A DNA stretch of 64,000 bases from contig JAMPIV010005027.1 in NCBI GenBank assembly GCA_024509875.1, forward strand, positions 1-64,000, read 5' to 3'. Numbering within the stretch: the first letter of the stretch is position 1; each line of letters begins with the position of its first letter. The notes below the pieces were generated by a model, which searched no databases, had not been told where the DNA came from, and saw only the letters and a program-made list of their open reading frames with translations. This DNA is from Oreohelix idahoensis. Taxonomy: Eukaryota > Mollusca > Gastropoda > Stylommatophora > Oreohelicidae. The translations under genes were made by a program, and so were the position numbers. Shown here in pieces: positions 31,401-45,950 of this stretch.

Positions 31401-34400
31401 TCTATGACTGGTTTCTCTCAACCTGGTTACAAGATCTTGGTTGGCGGTAACACGTCCCAAGTAAGTATTCAAGGTGTGACGTATACTGTGAAAAAGAACC
31501 ACACAGTAATCTTGACAGCTTATTGAGCCCTTATAGCTGCTCTCCATGATTATGCTAGCAAAACATGCACCTTACCTACTGTCTTGCAATAGTACCATTT
31601 TGTCCACACCTTCTTTTCATAGTAAACACTATGCCCAACGCTTGTGTTTAACAATCTTAGTGACATGTCGCTCAAAACAGGAAGCAATCAGGGCGATTTG
31701 TTTTACTTCGTTTCTACATCACGCGAGCTCATCTGACAAATTCAATAATACCTGATCAGCAGACCAGCAAATGAAGGAGCGACGCGCAGAACAACTTTTG
31801 AGTATGCTCAGGGAAATCCAAAAATCCCCAAAAAGTACTTACTTTGATACTGGAACACGCATCCTGCAAGGTAGAAACCGTCTAGTGAACAGAAATTATC
31901 ATTTGTATGTCGGTCAAATACTTCAGACGAGAAACCCTAGGAAGACTCGAAACACGGAAGTCTTTCATCTTGATACCGGTCTAGCTATCTGAAATTTTTT
32001 GCCTCCACACAAGAGCGCGTGAAAATAATGCATTAGAGATCAATGTGAAACTTTTAATGATATATATACAAACTGTTATCTAAAACCCATCAATACGTCG
32101 TTATACTCATACAATGAGAAGAATATCTAGCGCTCAAGCCTTAAACCATTTCTTTTTTGGAATAGACCGTAAAAAGTGATTCGTGGAGTATTTTTATTCT
32201 GAATATCATGGACCTGAACAAAAGTTTGGACGAACCAATGCGGTCTATTTATTAGTTTCTTTCCTTTTTCCATTTCCATGGGTAAGTGTGTACAAGCAAG
32301 ATACTGATATGTACGTGTAAGCAAGATAATTACTGTACTATACCCAAATCCGGGATACTAATTTATTATCAGCCAACAGTGGCGTATACCAGAAAAACAT
32401 AATTAATATTATTTCCTCAACACCTGTACCAGTTGTAAAACCAATTGGAGTACTAAAATATCACCCGTGCAGGACTGCACTCTGAACAAAGAGTCGGGCC
32501 GATGAAAAATCCATCACATTCATTTGTAAACAACCGAATGATGCCAGATTTATCTAGAAGTGTTCCCACTGTCTTAAACGTGTAAACACCAAGGACTTAA
32601 TTTTATTGTTCAAGTTATATTGTCAGTAATCCCTAAAATATATAAATAAATATAATTTAATCACACATAATTTACATTCCATGTGGCAAGTTGGAGTACA
32701 AGGACTTCAATTAACCTTGCAATCGTGGTTAATTTACAGTAATAATAATTGAGGTAGCTGTCGCATCGTAGAATTATGTCATGTTTAAATATGCCTGTAT
32801 CTGGAAATCACGTTCCCCAGATGCACATATTGTAGGATAAGTGGCGTGAGTTTTGTTATGATTGGTCGAAGACACCATATATATATAAAAGATCTCGAAA
32901 ATCGATAGCAGTGATTTATATCTGGGGTCCTGTTAAAGTAAAATGCGGCGATTATTTGAATATTATGTATTTTATTTAGCATTCAACGAAGCCAATGTAG
33001 TGTTATCCTCGTACAGCATAAGATGCACATATAGTACTTACAGATACGATAATTACCAATTTATGTTCATAGTATACATGATCTTTTAAGAATTTAGTGG
33101 TAATCCACAATTAATTACTTAGGGAACGAAAAGTACAGATATTATTAAAAATCGTAGTGAGAGTGGCCCATGATGAAAATAAAAACTAGTCATTAACTTT
33201 AATTATTAATGGAAAATTGTCTATTCAGACTAATTTCATGTGATATCCAACTATATGTATTAATATAGTATACATTAATGTTTGGTCGAATGTATGTGTA
33301 GGACCAGTATTGATCGCGCTGTAAAACCTCAAGTGCTAATCTTATACAATTATCTTTACGTAGTAAGCATCCTGTTTCTTTGTGGTATTATGTAGACCCA
33401 AGTATTACTAAGGTTTTATTGAATAACACAGACAATCTAGATAAACTTTAATAAAATAATTAAATGTAAATTAATTAAAATACTCTGAAATCCAAATGGG
33501 TAACAAATATGTTTTAAAGAAAGCTACAGATTATAGCTTATGATAAACATGCTAACAATATAGTGTGAAACTTGTGTAAGTTGTTCAAACCCATACGTCT
33601 ACTCGGTATCCCATATAAGTTGGTAGATTTTTCCAAGTATTCGCGATTCAATAATAATGCAGCATAACGTAATCTCACAATCAAAATGGTACCACTAATA
33701 ATGTTTCTATCAATTATGACATGTAAACTATTATTGTAAACTGATATATAGAAGTCCTTCTACGTAATAAATCTGGATGAGAGTTTAACCTACTCAACTA
33801 CAAGTTAGACATATACTTCACATGAACTCTGACCACGATAGGTAACATCAGATATCTAATTTCGTATACATTATACACCAAAGGTTATCAATATACAACC
33901 AATAACATTGTACTTGTAGAACTGTGTGCCCAAGTAAATACTTATAAAAATACATTACGACAGATTAATGATTACATATAATTTGGCTATCTCGACCTCA
34001 ATAACTCTTCAAAAAGGTTTCTCACATGATCCCACATTTAAATACATGTTAAAACATTCGAATACATTATAAAATGTACATATATCTTATAGTTACAAAT
34101 TAGGTGAGTATACAAATGTAACAAATGGCTCAGGGAAACAGTTTCATTGGTCTGCAACTATGTTAAGAAGTAAAGTCTTGAGCGCGTATTAAAAAATTAT
34201 TGCTCGACTATATTATTTGCACAAAAGAACTATTGTATTCAGGATCCGTACTAAGTTCGAAGGCTAATATATTAATTAGAATAATTGGGTGTAGTATCTA
34301 CGTTTTCATCAATACATGTCAAAAAAATTAGATATCCCCAGATGATACTAACAGTAATATGATGTCGGACCTTTACAACTTATCAATACAAGTGTAATTC

Positions 34401-36614
34401 ACAAATACTTCAGTTTAATCCTAAAGGGCTATATGGATTTAGTAACCTTGATCACAAGGCTTGAAACAGTTGTTGCATAAACTAGAGGCAGGATACTATG
34501 TAATCCTAGAATATGAAAGTGATTCAAATATGATATTATCACTCGGCCTCAGGCTAAATTTCGACAATAGCTACGTGGATGTGTAAGTACAAACACCGAG
34601 GTAATCTATTATTTCTATTTTACATCTACAATGCATATTCTAAATATGGATTACCGTAGCTTAAGGTGGTAGATTTCATAAAGACGCATTACAACTATCT
34701 CAAAGTTTATCAGGATCTTGATAAATAGTCATTATGTTACCTAATCTCAGACATGATCAGACCTTGCAATAATTCACATATATTAACTGTAAGACATAAT
34801 AACATTGAACATTGATCACTAAGATATGAGCAATGGAGAAAAAAGGGATAAAGTAATATTGTAAGATTCAATACTGTATTTTAATTATCCATACAGACAT
34901 AAATCTCTTCTCCACGTAGACTGAAAAGTTGAGGTTAAATAACAACAATACTCCATTATATATTTAATAATATTTTTTAACATCAATGGGAAAGTGACAA
35001 GTAGTGAGGGGATCTCTTTGATAAACTAACCATATAACCATTAGTAGGTTGGTTGCTGTTTTTTAACATATCGGCAAACATGTGATCAGACTTATGTAAC
35101 AACCTAATATCGAATCGCCTACAAAACTATTCAAACATCTGGCAGTGGCTAAGCTTTATTGCACAGAACATGTCCACAACTCTACACGTGATTATAATTT
35201 ATCTGGTATGAGACTAACGTCCCTTGGTAGTCCACATATCCCCGAGAGTAAACCGATAATACAGACTCACTGAAATAATTCTAAGCCTTTTTACGTTATC
35301 AGTTCGTGCGCTACCAAATTCATCACGCGTCGAACTTCATCGTAATCTTTCTAGGATCTATCACATGTGTAATGCACTACACGAAAATTCAGCACTCAGA
35401 ATTAAGACCATATATGTGGGACATCGGTAGTTCTAGTACTCACATTAATTATAATTATCTATGAACGACCCAACATTACATCTATTGAAAAAATTAAAGT
35501 GCAAACAATGAAGCCGTAAAATAAGTTTTACTAATACGTCTGGATGGGAATTTAAAATAGATGCATATGTGTGAAAAAGTAACTGAAAATCAATTGATGT
35601 ATTACATCACAACACCCACCTAATATTACTTTCAATATTTCCAATAAGTAAAATAATTATAAGAACCAATAACATAAGCAATGTTCCACCTAAAGTTTAA
35701 TATCGCAAGCCTACTTGAATCAAACCTGTATAATCGTCCAGACTAGTTAAGTCATCATCATTTGCTACTTACATTATGGTATAGACTGTCAGACAGATGA
35801 CTGACATAATTTCACCACACTCACACATATCTTTCCCAACTATATGAGTATAGCATAAAGATCAACAGGTCCCAGCCAAACTCTATACCACATCTGCAAT
35901 ACTTTATAGAAATTTTTCCAACTTGTCGTAGAGTGGTAACATCATCCAATATTCCAAGAGACTTTACATCATAATCTTTAAAAACGGAACACAATAACTT
36001 TCTCACTGTATTTTATGTAGGCCGTCGTACTAGTAGTCTACCCTGTAAAGATGTCCCCCCATGTAAACATCAATAGTTGCGTAGTGGTGATGCAAACAAA
36101 CATTATCCAAATAATAGTGAATTACATGATAACCCCCACACTGAGATTTCCAAATGAAATACTGTAAGAGACAATTGAATAAAAATTAAATCGTTATGCA
36201 CATTTTACGAACAACATGAACAAGGTGATTTAGATATCGAACCAAAATCAAATTAATGTCAACTACGTTGGTAAACGAAATGTCCATAATGCAAAAACCA
36301 ATAACAATCAGAAAGTGTACAAACCAACATTTTGTAAAATGGAAGAAAGAATCGAATTTATATAATTTCTTCAACACAATGAATTTAAAGTAGATACCAA
36401 GATGTATAATTAAAACTTGTGACTAAGTCTTCTTGAGTTGTTTGTTTTTCTTCTTCCTTTATAAATATCTATATAATGAGTCCATCTTTACTGTTATTTA
36501 CATAAAACGTTACATAAAATGGATGTATGATGAGAATCAAAGATTCGTGGTTTGTCTCGTAGTGACCTCAATTCCAACTAGATTTTAATCACCCGTTTTA
36601 TTCCATTCGGACAA
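28441..36614. other. left arm, no recognisable gene
   Basis: AT-rich, with only short ORFs (110 codons or fewer) that are not conserved between the arms. A motif near 30,826-30,890 and the mirror of 60,951-61,010 (at 29,175-29,240) resemble 6,921-6,980, marking a dispersed repeat. A T-run lies at 30,541-30,548. Frame-level analysis is not meaningful in this noisy sequence. Confidence 0.4.
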
Positions 36615-36978
36615 GTTGGCTTCTTATTAATAGGTCCATATTCCATTCTACCTAAGTTTTACCCAGAGTTGATATTCATCAAATGAGTATTCGTCTTCAC
36701 ACTTGACCTAAACCAAAGGTCCAACGTCACCGATCTTGAAGATGTTACAACTAATGTCTAAGTCCATCCCAAATATAACAGGTAAGTTACGAACATTTAT
36801 ATAATATATATAAAAATATATTTATATATTATAATATCATATTTATAATATATATAAATATATATATATAAATAAAATATATAGGATTAAAATATATATA
36901 TAATAAAAAAAATAAATATATAAAATAAATATATATATGATATAATGTTATAAGTTGGAGCCCCACTTAAAAATTGTG
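36615..36978. repeat. left-arm-only insertion ending in a (TA)-rich tract
   Basis: The arms agree up to the ccgtt-ttattcc block and resume at gctaccag. The right arm passes directly between them at about 53,455, while the left arm carries about 365 extra bases. The last 165 (36,790-36,955) are almost pure A/T with TATATA runs. Confidence 0.55.
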
Positions 36979-39148
36979 TGGCTACCAGTTTTTTAAAGTA
37001 TACGCGCCTAGCATATTTGATTGAAAGCCGAACATAAGAGCTGTTTCACTAATGTAATTTTTTATTGAATAAAGCCGATTTTGATAGAAGACGACAATGG
37101 ATAGTTATGACGTAGTACGGAGTGTACTAAGGGTCCATAACAAAGTTTGGGTCCATGACCCCGATTTAGTGATTAGAATCTGTCCAAAACAAGACGTGAT
37201 TCATATGTACTCCCAAGAGTGATTAATTGTAGTCAGAAATTTCATCCTAAACTAATGGCCAAGGTGGTCCCTGATTAATAGGTTTATTAACAGCTGCAGT
37301 AATGAACATCACAACTGATTATTAATCTTCCTTGAAGAAGGAGACACATGGGAGTAAATTCTATAAAGAATTAATATATGTCATAAGAACTCTAGTTTTT
37401 CCACTAACCTCCCAACTACCGGTGTTCCCCATACTGCATCTTTGTGTATATATGCAATCACCTTTTATGAACGATAACGTAATGGTAATTCCAGGAGACT
37501 GCACTGTATTATGATAATTTTGATATAGGCCCATGAATGTCCTATTGATCGTACATCATAATTACACGGTGTATAATTGTGGTGCCTTTAACTTGAACCA
37601 GCTGTATATTCAATGGAGTCGAGATGAGATTCTAACCAGAGAAGACTCCACATTCCGCAGAATTACATCCATCCAGCATGATTGCTAAAATCAAATATAA
37701 ACAAATATAAATATATTACAGCAAACGTGTACAATAGAAAACTACCCGCCTATCAACACCTTGGCATCCTCATAAGTGTGGGGATCGATTATTGATCAAT
37801 ACATGATACAGACAAACTTTATTCAAGTACCTACAAATATGATCGTCAATAACTTTCTATATTGTTCCAACGTTTGGAAAATAGCATAAAAAATACGAAG
37901 CCTACTACGCATGCGCCATCAGAGTCAATGACGAAGACGATGAAAATTTTATCCAGCAAGAAGTGTCTAACCGGTCCGAAAACTCCAATCAAAGACATAT
38001 CGAAGGTCCATTCAAGTCACCAACGATACTCAATTCTTTTCAAGGAACCTTTTTTTTTTAGTCAAGTGCCATATGTCGTATTCAAGCCATCAGTCTGATT
38101 TTTCTGACGTCGCCTGCTAGTGCGTTTGTTCGAGATATATTCGAATCACGCCAGTGTAAGTCCAATTTTTTGGTTCAATACAATTATAAGTGACGCAAGG
38201 TTATTTTCCAGGCATGTCTATTCAACCTATCTATATGAATGCTGTACAACGTTTTGAATATGAATAAGTATTTTCTAATATTCGTGGAGTAGGCGGGAAA
38301 CCTGGAAATGTCTGTAATTGTATGCTTTATGTGAGTCTGACACGCAGAATCCAAGATCGTTCTGTTAGGTACTGATTGAATAAATTTTTCGATTTGCAAA
38401 AGATCCATTGTGTATAATACATATTTCGTGCATACTCAGTTTTTGGCACCCAATTTTAATCAAGCACTAGTTGTTTAGTGTGTAACGTTTGTGTAATAAA
38501 CACGGAGTATTTTTACCTTGTCCTCATTTTCATTTTTACTTAATTTTGAGTCAAGGGTGTTTGTCATAATTGTGTATTCGTGAAACCTAACCACGCTATC
38601 TTTATTTTATCAACATGAGAAAATGTACTGTCCAGACTGTATAGTCCCTCGTCCCATAGTCTATTTTTAGATCGTTGTGCTTTACCTAGTTTCAGATTTT
38701 TTGTGTAAACATTGGCACTTTCGTGTAGAATTTTATTCAGTTATGTACATTCATTTTGATTGTTTGTAACTCGATCTGGTGATGTGATAATGTCTTTGTA
38801 ATTCTTTTTGTTTAGTACTGTTTTCTGACCAAAATTCCTCAATAACTCAGATTAATAAAGAAATAATAATATAATACTTATAATTATTTATGCAAACAAT
38901 AATATACATACTGTACCTGAAATAATTTCAGTATTTTGCACTAGTGGCTCATTAACCCCTAGTTTGTATAAGCCTGATAAGGCATGATATAAAAATGATT
39001 AGTATAAATAAATTAATTATGTGGCTTACACATAATTTGTAACGCGTATATATAGGTAACTGATTGACTTAGTAGAGTTCACAGTACCCAAATCAGCCAT
39101 TAGGCTTAATATCTAATAGTTGAACTAAGAAATACCTCAGTTAGGAAT
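36979..39148 (+). other. leader or LTR region of element C, left arm
   Basis: This is the non-coding sequence preceding the element C gag head. It mirrors 51,488-53,450. One LTR of element C may lie here, but I could not fix its ends because no second copy is in view. Confidence 0.35.
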
Positions 39149-40700
39149 ATGGCGACTTGTAATAAACTTTTATAAAGATGGTGGAAAAAAGAAATTTCCC
39201 TTGAAAGGTTGAACGCACTTAGAGATTTATGGCCTATGGCTGAACTGGCTAAAGCAAAACAAGAGGAAGAGCTGATAAGAAGCGAGAATTGAAGGAACAA
39301 AAATTCCATGGCAAAACAAAAGAGGAAGCTGATAAGAAGTCGAGAAATGTGGAGGAACAGAAAGCATAGGGCAAAACGAAGATGAAGCAGAAACGTGAAG
39401 TCTAGAGTAATAGAAGTGAATGAAAAGCAGAATGTGAAACTGAAATGGCTTGCACAAGAAGCAAAAAAAGAATAAACCGTATATGAAGTGAGAGAATAAA
39501 ATGCAACGAGAAAAAGTGAATAAAAGCAATATGCGGTTAGAAGGAATTTAGATTAAAAGAGACTCACTAACAATAATAGCAATAATGATTAGATCACATA
39601 TTGCCATCTTCAATCAGAGACATACTAGAGTAAGATAAAAACAAATACCTGTGTATTATAAACAAAATAAAGATGACATAAACAAGTTACCTATTCTAGA
39701 TTCCCAAGATGTATTTGAAGTAGAATAAACATGATAAATCGTTAGGTGTTTTTACTACCAGAGGGGAATTTTTGGTTGGGTGAAGCCAATGGCCGCCGTA
39801 GAATACTATGGGAGTGGAGGCAGATATAAAAAATTATAAGCTGTTTAGAGATAATACTGTGTGAAAACGTTTTTTCACAACTTAAATGAACAAGGTTATA
39901 GAGACATATTTAGAACAATGTACCGAGATATACGTGGAAGCAATGATTTTCTCTGAGTTCATGTGCTTGCATAAGTATACTTTTGATATATTGATTGAAC
40001 TTTCTCGTAATAGCGAAAAACCAATGATAATCGTGTCAGATATTAATGCCTGAGAGATAAAGATTATCCTCAGTCAGCAACCTATTTGTTCGTTTCTTTA
40101 GGCAGGTGAACGTAAACCACCAACTTGTCTGCTATGAATGAATTTGCATGTTCCAGTTTTTGAGCAACTTCACAGCGCCTGTGTGGTTCTTGTGTATTGC
40201 AGGACCTCCCAATTAAAAGAAGCTTACCTGATATGCTGGTCAGCAGCAACATGGAATGTAATGCATTAGAGTCACGAAGTCCCAAAGTATCTAGACATAA
40301 ATTTTTATCCATAAAGAAATAATGACAAAATATTATATAAAAATAAAACATTCAAGTCAGAATGAAATCATATCATATTCAGTCCGTGTGAGGTAGACAA
40401 CATTTCAGGAAAGTCAGTCATCTCAATACAGATAATAATATTTACGAACAGGTTTCTAAACATTGAAGAAACCAAATACTTTTTTCACTCATCAAAACTA
40501 CAATAATAACAAGTAATTTGAGTAATAACAATCAATATTAATAGATCACGAAATAATAGTCTAAATGGTATGACATCATAATAATTCAGGAAATCGACGC
40601 CAAAGTACAGCAGTCAAGTTCACGTTTGGAACCACAAGGAGAGTCGTGCACATACATAGTGCAGGGGGCGGCACTGAGACAAAGCAGTGTAAACCCTTGG
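39149..40700 (+). pseudogene. element C gag, left-arm copy, heavily frameshifted
   Basis: The ATG at 39,149 begins a gag head whose right-arm counterpart is cleanly readable (51,487 downwards). Here indels break it within ten codons. About 430 bp (39,370-39,800) of further coiled-coil and pre-capsid coding sequence is present only in this arm. Beyond 39,810 both arms again run parallel through gag-like sequence (the aggttatagagacatattta block at 39,892) to about 40,700. Confidence 0.6.
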
Positions 40701-42829
40701 GTAATACAAGTATTCAAATAATCCAGTGTACATATCTTCTGCATGTTTTGTTTTTTATTTCTTAATTTGATATAAGATGTACAGAAATAGTTGTCCTCAG
40801 AAATGTCCGTAACAATCTTTCATGATTTGTGAACATCACTATCCTGTGTGTAATGGTGGACAACCTCTCAGCATTTATTCTTACCCCTCGAACGTAACGG
40901 ATGACAGCTGGACTTTAGTTATGCTTCACACAGAGGATTTGTGTCAATGGTAACGCTTGACGTCGTTATCATTGTTAAGAGATTACCTTTGGATTCGTAC
41001 AACTATTAGGCATTTGGGGACAATCATCTAACATCCCAGTTTGTTCAATTAAATAAAAGTGTGAATTGTATCACCTTTGGAGTTTGTACTAAATCCAGTC
41101 ATATAGTCCCACCAGCCAATGTCGATCCCCCATAGACACCTATTCTTTTCAGGGTAAATGTTTAAGGAATGTCTGTTGTGCAGAACCACCCCCCTCCACC
41201 TCACATTGGTCGAAACCTGGGACCCTCACCCAGGACTCCCCCCACACCTGACCCCCACCCCCCCCGTGTGGAATCAGCAACATCATATGCACTAGCAAAC
41301 GCATAATTTAACAAAGGCTTCGGATATTCGTTGCCAGCCAATGTTTGCAAGTACATTGCTGTGGGCAGCGTGTATATTGATCCAGATTTTATCTGAGTTT
41401 TAGATCGAATTTCTTAGTGGAAGATGATAGACGGTGTACCCGCGGTCATTGTGATTTGTAAATTCACAATGATATCTAGTCGCATGATCTGTATATATCC
41501 GTTATGTTATCCTTGGTGGAAGTGACGTTGTATCCCTGAGACAAAATGATCAGCAAATGTACACTAACATATACCACATAGTTAGATATTACCTCAACTT
41601 GAGATGCTGTAACGTTGTCAAATGCTTCCACCTACATTGTCATGTAAAACTAACTTTTGCCTACGATTATTTTTCTATTCGTCAGTAACATTTCAACTGT
41701 ATCAACCTTATTAAGTTTTAAGTGCAGTAATTATCGACTTAATAGATCCTTCCATGTATATTTGATCCATTTAGTTTATGCCTACAATTCTTAACTACAT
41801 ACGTAGTATTATCATAACAATCTATCCTTGAGTTTTATATCACATGAGTCATTTTTCCTATTATTCATGGACCATGTCTTCTTGATTTGCTCATGAGACT
41901 AGGTAATGTCCTAATCCGGTTGATGGTTCATATCGCACCACGGACGATGTCGTATACATGTTTCAATGGTTATGTCCACTGACTCTGAGATACCTTCGTG
42001 GACACGTCATGACATCAATTCCTCAGGTACTTAGGTGGACAAATGTTCATATACGATGTGTACTATATCCTTCTATTGGGATGTAAAAGGACACAGAAGA
42101 TTTCTAATATTTCATATTAAGTTAAGTGCTTAAATGAGTTCTCATCACATCGTCCTACCTTGTTACACAGCTCTTTTTTCTGATCTTGATCTGACATTAA
42201 ATTTATAGATACTAGACTTCTGAGTTGTCATTTATCCACTCTATCGACGTAAATTCAGCATATATCGCAATGCATTTCTCATTTTCCAGATAATAGCATA
42301 TTTCATTTTACCTGGAAACAACCTACATTTGTTGTAAAGGCTACAGCCATAGATGGCAAAAGATGTTACTGATATTCAACTCATGTTACTTTTGTTCAAA
42401 ACAACATTTTGTACATGTATATCTTGAAATCTATTTCGATTAATCTTTATGCCCTTACGGCTCTTTGGACCTGATTTTGCCGTGGTCGTCAGACATCGGT
42501 TATGCTTGTCCAAGTACATCATTCTCAAAGATCCATACATCTCTAGGATGTCCTTCAACGTTCTTTCGGTTTCAGTTTTCAGATCATTAACTTCTAGTAG
42601 GCAATAACCGCTCAAGATCATGTGAACAAATGCGTTGATGTTGTATAGTTGTGACGTCAGTTCCGGGACTCATCTATGTAATGCATCCGCCTTCAAATAT
42701 CCTCATGCCACTATGTTTATTGTCCATAAAGTTCGTTTGAATAAACAACATTCGTTTTACTTAGTAATGTTGAATGACTTGTGAGAGCTAAGAAGCTCAA
42801 GGTGACAGTTTCCTGACAGTGATTTCCAT

Positions 42830-43350
42830 CACACCACGTACTTGACGAATATACGTTACTCCGTCTGTCTACAGCTTCGATTTTTCAACCAAAATACCTA
42901 TCTAACAAAGGGATAATGTAGTTGCTAGATCCCCTAACGGATCAATCCAAATAATCTTACTCAACTGCGTATTTTATTCAGTACTACCGACGAGGGGTAT
43001 ATACCATTTCAGAACCGATTAGTGCCTTCAATGGTGCTATTATGAAACGGTCACGCGGCAACATATGATATCGCATGCAATGCGAACACGATTAGTGTCA
43101 CATAGGGCGTAAAATCATCACGTACCCATTGAACGTATGCGGACTGTTCGGTATTATCAGTTCATCCCGCTACGGACCAAAGACACTCTGAATTTAGACT
43201 ATAGCTCTTTTTTGTTTAGATATCTGGTAAGATTACATAATTCTGACTGCAAGCGCCGACTAAGGTCAAATTGCATTTCAGAAATTACTTTCATGGTCAT
43301 ATACAGATGCCGCATTTACCATCATACGGAGTTAGTAAGACCATGTTGAC
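42830..43350 (+). pseudogene. element C reverse transcriptase, left-arm copy, very degraded
   Basis: Recognised mainly through its mirror at 48,090-48,720. The best readable piece is LRSNCISEITFMV in the ORF at 43,137-43,349, the RT segment after the catalytic site. Frames change repeatedly and catalytic residues cannot be verified here. Confidence 0.45.
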
Positions 43351-43989
43351 TGCAACAAGCCACGTTTTCGAAAATTCCTTAGACTTGTCTATGTCCTACT
43401 AAAGGACTAAAAATGTCAAGGTATAAGAAAGTTGATTGCCTAGTGGTTCTTTGGTTAGTATCAATAACTCATGAAGGTTTAATCCCTCAAGGGGTGTCGT
43501 GTCCTATCACAGCAGTCTTTCTGTCCCCACCTACGGATACACTGGCAAGACGTTGCAAAAATAAAATTGTTGACTTGAAGTTACTGTGTACGCGACTTGT
43601 TAATCAAATATCCAATAGACCTATTTAATACTACTTTCTTTTTAGGCTAATACTTACACTCAATATTACGTTATTCGCACGATATTGTAAAAAAAAAATC
43701 TAATCGTTTCGGCCAGTACATTGAAACTATCATTGTTTTTTCTTAAAACTGGGGTGGCTGTAGCTTCGTCGCTCATTTACAGCAATACCAATATGTGAAG
43801 GCGTGCTCCTTACCCTACACTCTGTAGATTTTAGGCTTTTCAAGAAAGTCTATACTAGGACATTCAGATAAAAGAATTATTCGTGTTGATATGGGGATAA
43901 AGAGGCTCCAGTTTTCGTCAGCTTGCGGTTTCGTCTAAAGGATCGCACACATCTGAGTCCCAAAAACTAGGAGTAAGATAGTCTATTTA

Positions 43990-44215
43990 GGACCACCTTT
44001 TATCTGGGGGTTGCAGACTGACCAGACAACATGTGAGTGCAGTGGCTATCCAACTTTACAGAGACGAGCTCGAACCAATGTTTGTACTAAAGTTCTGGGC
44101 TAATTCTCCATAAGGAACTTCAGTCCAAATCAATTTACAGAGCCACGTAATCGCATTCTCTCAGGTATCGCTGAGTCCATACAGTGTGGTGGCATCTGAC
44201 TTTTTGAGTCTCAGT
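43990..44215 (+). pseudogene. element C RNase H, left-arm copy, very degraded
   Basis: Nucleotide blocks gaccaccttttatc, cagactgacca and gtggtggcatctgactttt pair with the right-arm RNase H (47,410-47,600). No useful reading frame remains. Confidence 0.45.
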
Positions 44216-45950
44216 CACCAAGTCATCCCACAAGGCCAGAATGTAAAATGACTCCTGCGATTCCCAGTAGACTTCTCCACGAAGTAATATTGTATGTTGA
44301 CTTCTGTGCCTCCATTTCGTAAAATCTTAATGGATTCACTCCCGACGTTAATGGGGACTTATCCATTGTATGGGTTGTGTGATGTAATTTCACGAATCTA
44401 TTAGGGTGGACATTAGCGGTCATTGACTTAGGCTCTACATAACCGAAAAATGACAATTTTAGCACCTTGCATAGCTGTTGGGTGATAATATATAAATAAA
44501 TTCACTATTCGGTTAATAGCCGAGGTCAGATCTTGCCATGATTATCTTGATGCGAGTCTGGCTTCTCTTCAGATAATAGACGGTAAGCTATGGAGCTTTC
44601 CGTCATTATCTTGACTTTGCTATGGTGACATAGCAAAGGACAATTCTTACGTCATCGACAAGCGATCGTGTTGATACTCAATAACTTGTGAGGACTTTGC
44701 TCCAAGTGACATTATCGAGAATTATGCACATCGTAGCGTTCCGATTCAATCCAGTAGTTAGAGCGCTTATGTGTCGATCATAGGCAAAGGTTTTCCTGGG
44801 GTGTTGATTCACGATGCCAAATCGAAATTCAATCGTCTACTTGCAATGTCTAATGGGTACTAGATTATGCACAGAATGACGGCTACTTGAATAATTGATC
44901 ACGAATCGAGGGTTGTGGGGGGGGGGGAAGGGGGTATTATTATACCCCCCACCTCTCGATACTGTGACCTATTTCAATCACGTGATGTCATCTAAAAAAA
45001 TCACTTTCCAAATTGGGACAGTTACATTTGCTATGGGGACATGCAATATATTCATACTGTTAAACTGGTTACTAGTATTTTACCGTCTACTAAATACAAT
45101 CGTCCGCGAAAGAGTACAGGAATGACCTGTCCAATCACTTGTAGGGTTACACATGATGTTTTTCCATCTCCAAGTAATTAGGTCCTATAATGACGACTTC
45201 GTAATTTTAGAATACATCAGGTTCGGACTATGCGTACCCAATTGCTAGGGCTGGAACGGATGAAGAAACGATTCTGCCCCCCCCCCTGCTCAGGTACTCT
45301 GGGATGGTTAATACTTCCGTAGACGGAAGACGTGCCCGAGGATTACATCGAACTGTCATACAGTTGGGACTTGGCATTGAGTTTGTTGATAGGCTTCATT
45401 GGTCCTGTATGAGACTTTGGTTGGTGGATCCCATAAAACTGATCAACCACTTAAGAAAGGTTATCCAATCTGCGATCCTATGCCCGCACAAGTATCGCTC
45501 TGAACGGTTTTAGACAGCTAATTGTGTTTCATAACGTTACACCATCACATTTCTGAGTCCTGATAAACACATGGTTTTCTGATCTACTTGGTTGAGGTGG
45601 GAAACAAAATAAATTGAATCAGCAACTATGGCTTCACGGGAAAGAAAAAAGTAACAATCATGAATGAACGATATTCGGTATTACACAGAGCTAACTTTCG
45701 GTTTCTACGATGAATGATAATTGGTATATCTTTGAGCTTCTTCTTCTTGGATCTGAACGATTTCTAATCTAGTATTCCGAATTGTACCCTTTGAGGTAAT
45801 TATGGGCCCCAAATGACATTTAATTCCCTTTTGGTCATTTATGAAAATTAGTCCATCGTATAACTTAATCTATAGTTTTATATAATGTCTCAGGTATTAT
45901 GATTGTTACCTTTGATGTAAAATTATATATTTCATGTATATGAATTCATT
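44216..45950. other. left arm up to the palindrome centre, no gene
   Basis: It is collinear with 46,050-47,400 in reverse complement. It contains a G12 run at 44,917-44,928 and a C10 run near 45,279 that are not matched in the other arm. No integrase-like sequence was found after RNase H. Confidence 0.4.

Noticed and set aside
31771..31992. 73-codon ORF with a charged N-terminus in the left arm
   Set aside because: The reverse-complement region of the right arm does not preserve the frame, so it is not supported as a gene.
44917..44948. Small palindrome (ggggg-tat-tatt-ata-ccccc) first considered as the centre of the giant inverted repeat
   Set aside because: Local flanks look weakly mirrored, but anchors such as 44,195/47,430, 44,640/47,110 and 45,952/46,049 show that the arms continue past it and meet near 46,000.
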